Below are positions 63,921-64,000 of a stretch of 64,000 nt of DNA, one piece after another. The translations under genes and the position numbers were made by a program. The number at the start of each line of letters is the position of its first letter. The first letter of the stretch is position 1. The notes beneath the pieces are model-generated. The model did no database searches. It was given only the letters and a program-made list of their open reading frames with translations, and had not been told where the DNA came from. The stretch covers positions 52,695 through 116,694 of the forward strand of contig JAURZI010000151.1 in the NCBI GenBank assembly GCA_030653435.1, written 5' to 3'. The DNA is from Methylovulum sp. Lineage in GTDB: Bacteria > Pseudomonadota > Gammaproteobacteria > Methylococcales > Methylomonadaceae.

Positions 63921-64000
63921 ATGGACACAAACAAAGATCAGCTTTTTATCAGCCGCCTTAACCAACACCCAAAGCTACGTGAGCGAATGGAGGCCTTGCT
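63921..64000 (+). CDS. Start of a probable transposase, cut by window edge
   Basis: 26 codons are visible, MDTNKDQLFISRLNQHPKLR and then ERMEALL. The pattern (hydrophilic helix with NQHPKLRERMEALL) recalls the N-terminus of ISKra4-type transposases. It does not match the N-terminus of integron integrases. Assignment is tentative because only a short piece is present. Confidence 0.35.
   Translation, partial: MDTNKDQLFISRLNQHPKLRERMEAL

Overview
The window reads as a stretch of gammaproteobacterial chromosome of roughly 50% G+C. The core genes (mrcB, lolA, rarA, trmB, a thiS-thiG fusion, aroG, folA, guaB, nth, nagZ, acs, slyD) together with a dense set of PAS/receiver regulators, an HvfABC-like copper-peptide operon and a flavocytochrome c-like pair suggest a Methylococcales-type (Methylobacter-like) organism. 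That assignment is inference from gene content, not a database match.

Layout. 1-6120: sensory cluster (truncated Cache sensor, HTH-receiver protein, a PAS histidine kinase behind a promoter and a structured leader RNA, two single-receiver proteins, a receiver-HD-GYP c-di-GMP phosphodiesterase). 6200-21700: outer-membrane barrel, two tandem MITE copies, a BLUF photoreceptor, nspC, a quinone oxidoreductase and housekeeping genes. 21693-33131: second large signalling block on the minus strand (hybrid kinase, Rcp1-like receiver, membrane PAS kinase, membrane PAS sensor without an output domain, second receiver-HD-GYP), with a cysH-type reductase inside it. 33478-35789: an HvfA/HvfB/HvfC-like operon: a 209-residue Cys/Met-rich secreted precursor with seven EG[A/K]C motifs, a DUF692 (MNIO) enzyme and a DUF2063 partner. 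35924-46625: nth, a purine/methylthio-nucleoside salvage pair, nagZ, marC, acs, slyD, an OYE-family reductase and a Mg2+ P-type ATPase. 46646-47065: mobile-element debris. 47186-49487: small membrane protein, monoheme cytochrome c and an FccB-like flavoprotein that lacks one of the two expected redox cysteines.

From 50498 rightward the DNA is accessory. The left boundary is a 3' fragment of a tRNA-Asn gene followed, on its own strand, by its original terminator. Then come a P4-type primase-helicase, a tyrosine integrase, arrays of 9-bp repeats, plasmid/ICE-like small genes and an AlpA-like HTH protein. The right end (59778-63672) is an array of integron gene cassettes with at least five recognisable attC sites and all cassette genes on the minus strand. 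No integron integrase is visible; the start of a possible transposase runs off the right edge.

At least three families of non-autonomous, terminal-inverted-repeat elements are scattered through the window. The strongest candidates for further work are the HvfABC-like copper-peptide operon with its long multi-motif precursor and the cassette array with its unusual cassette proteins.
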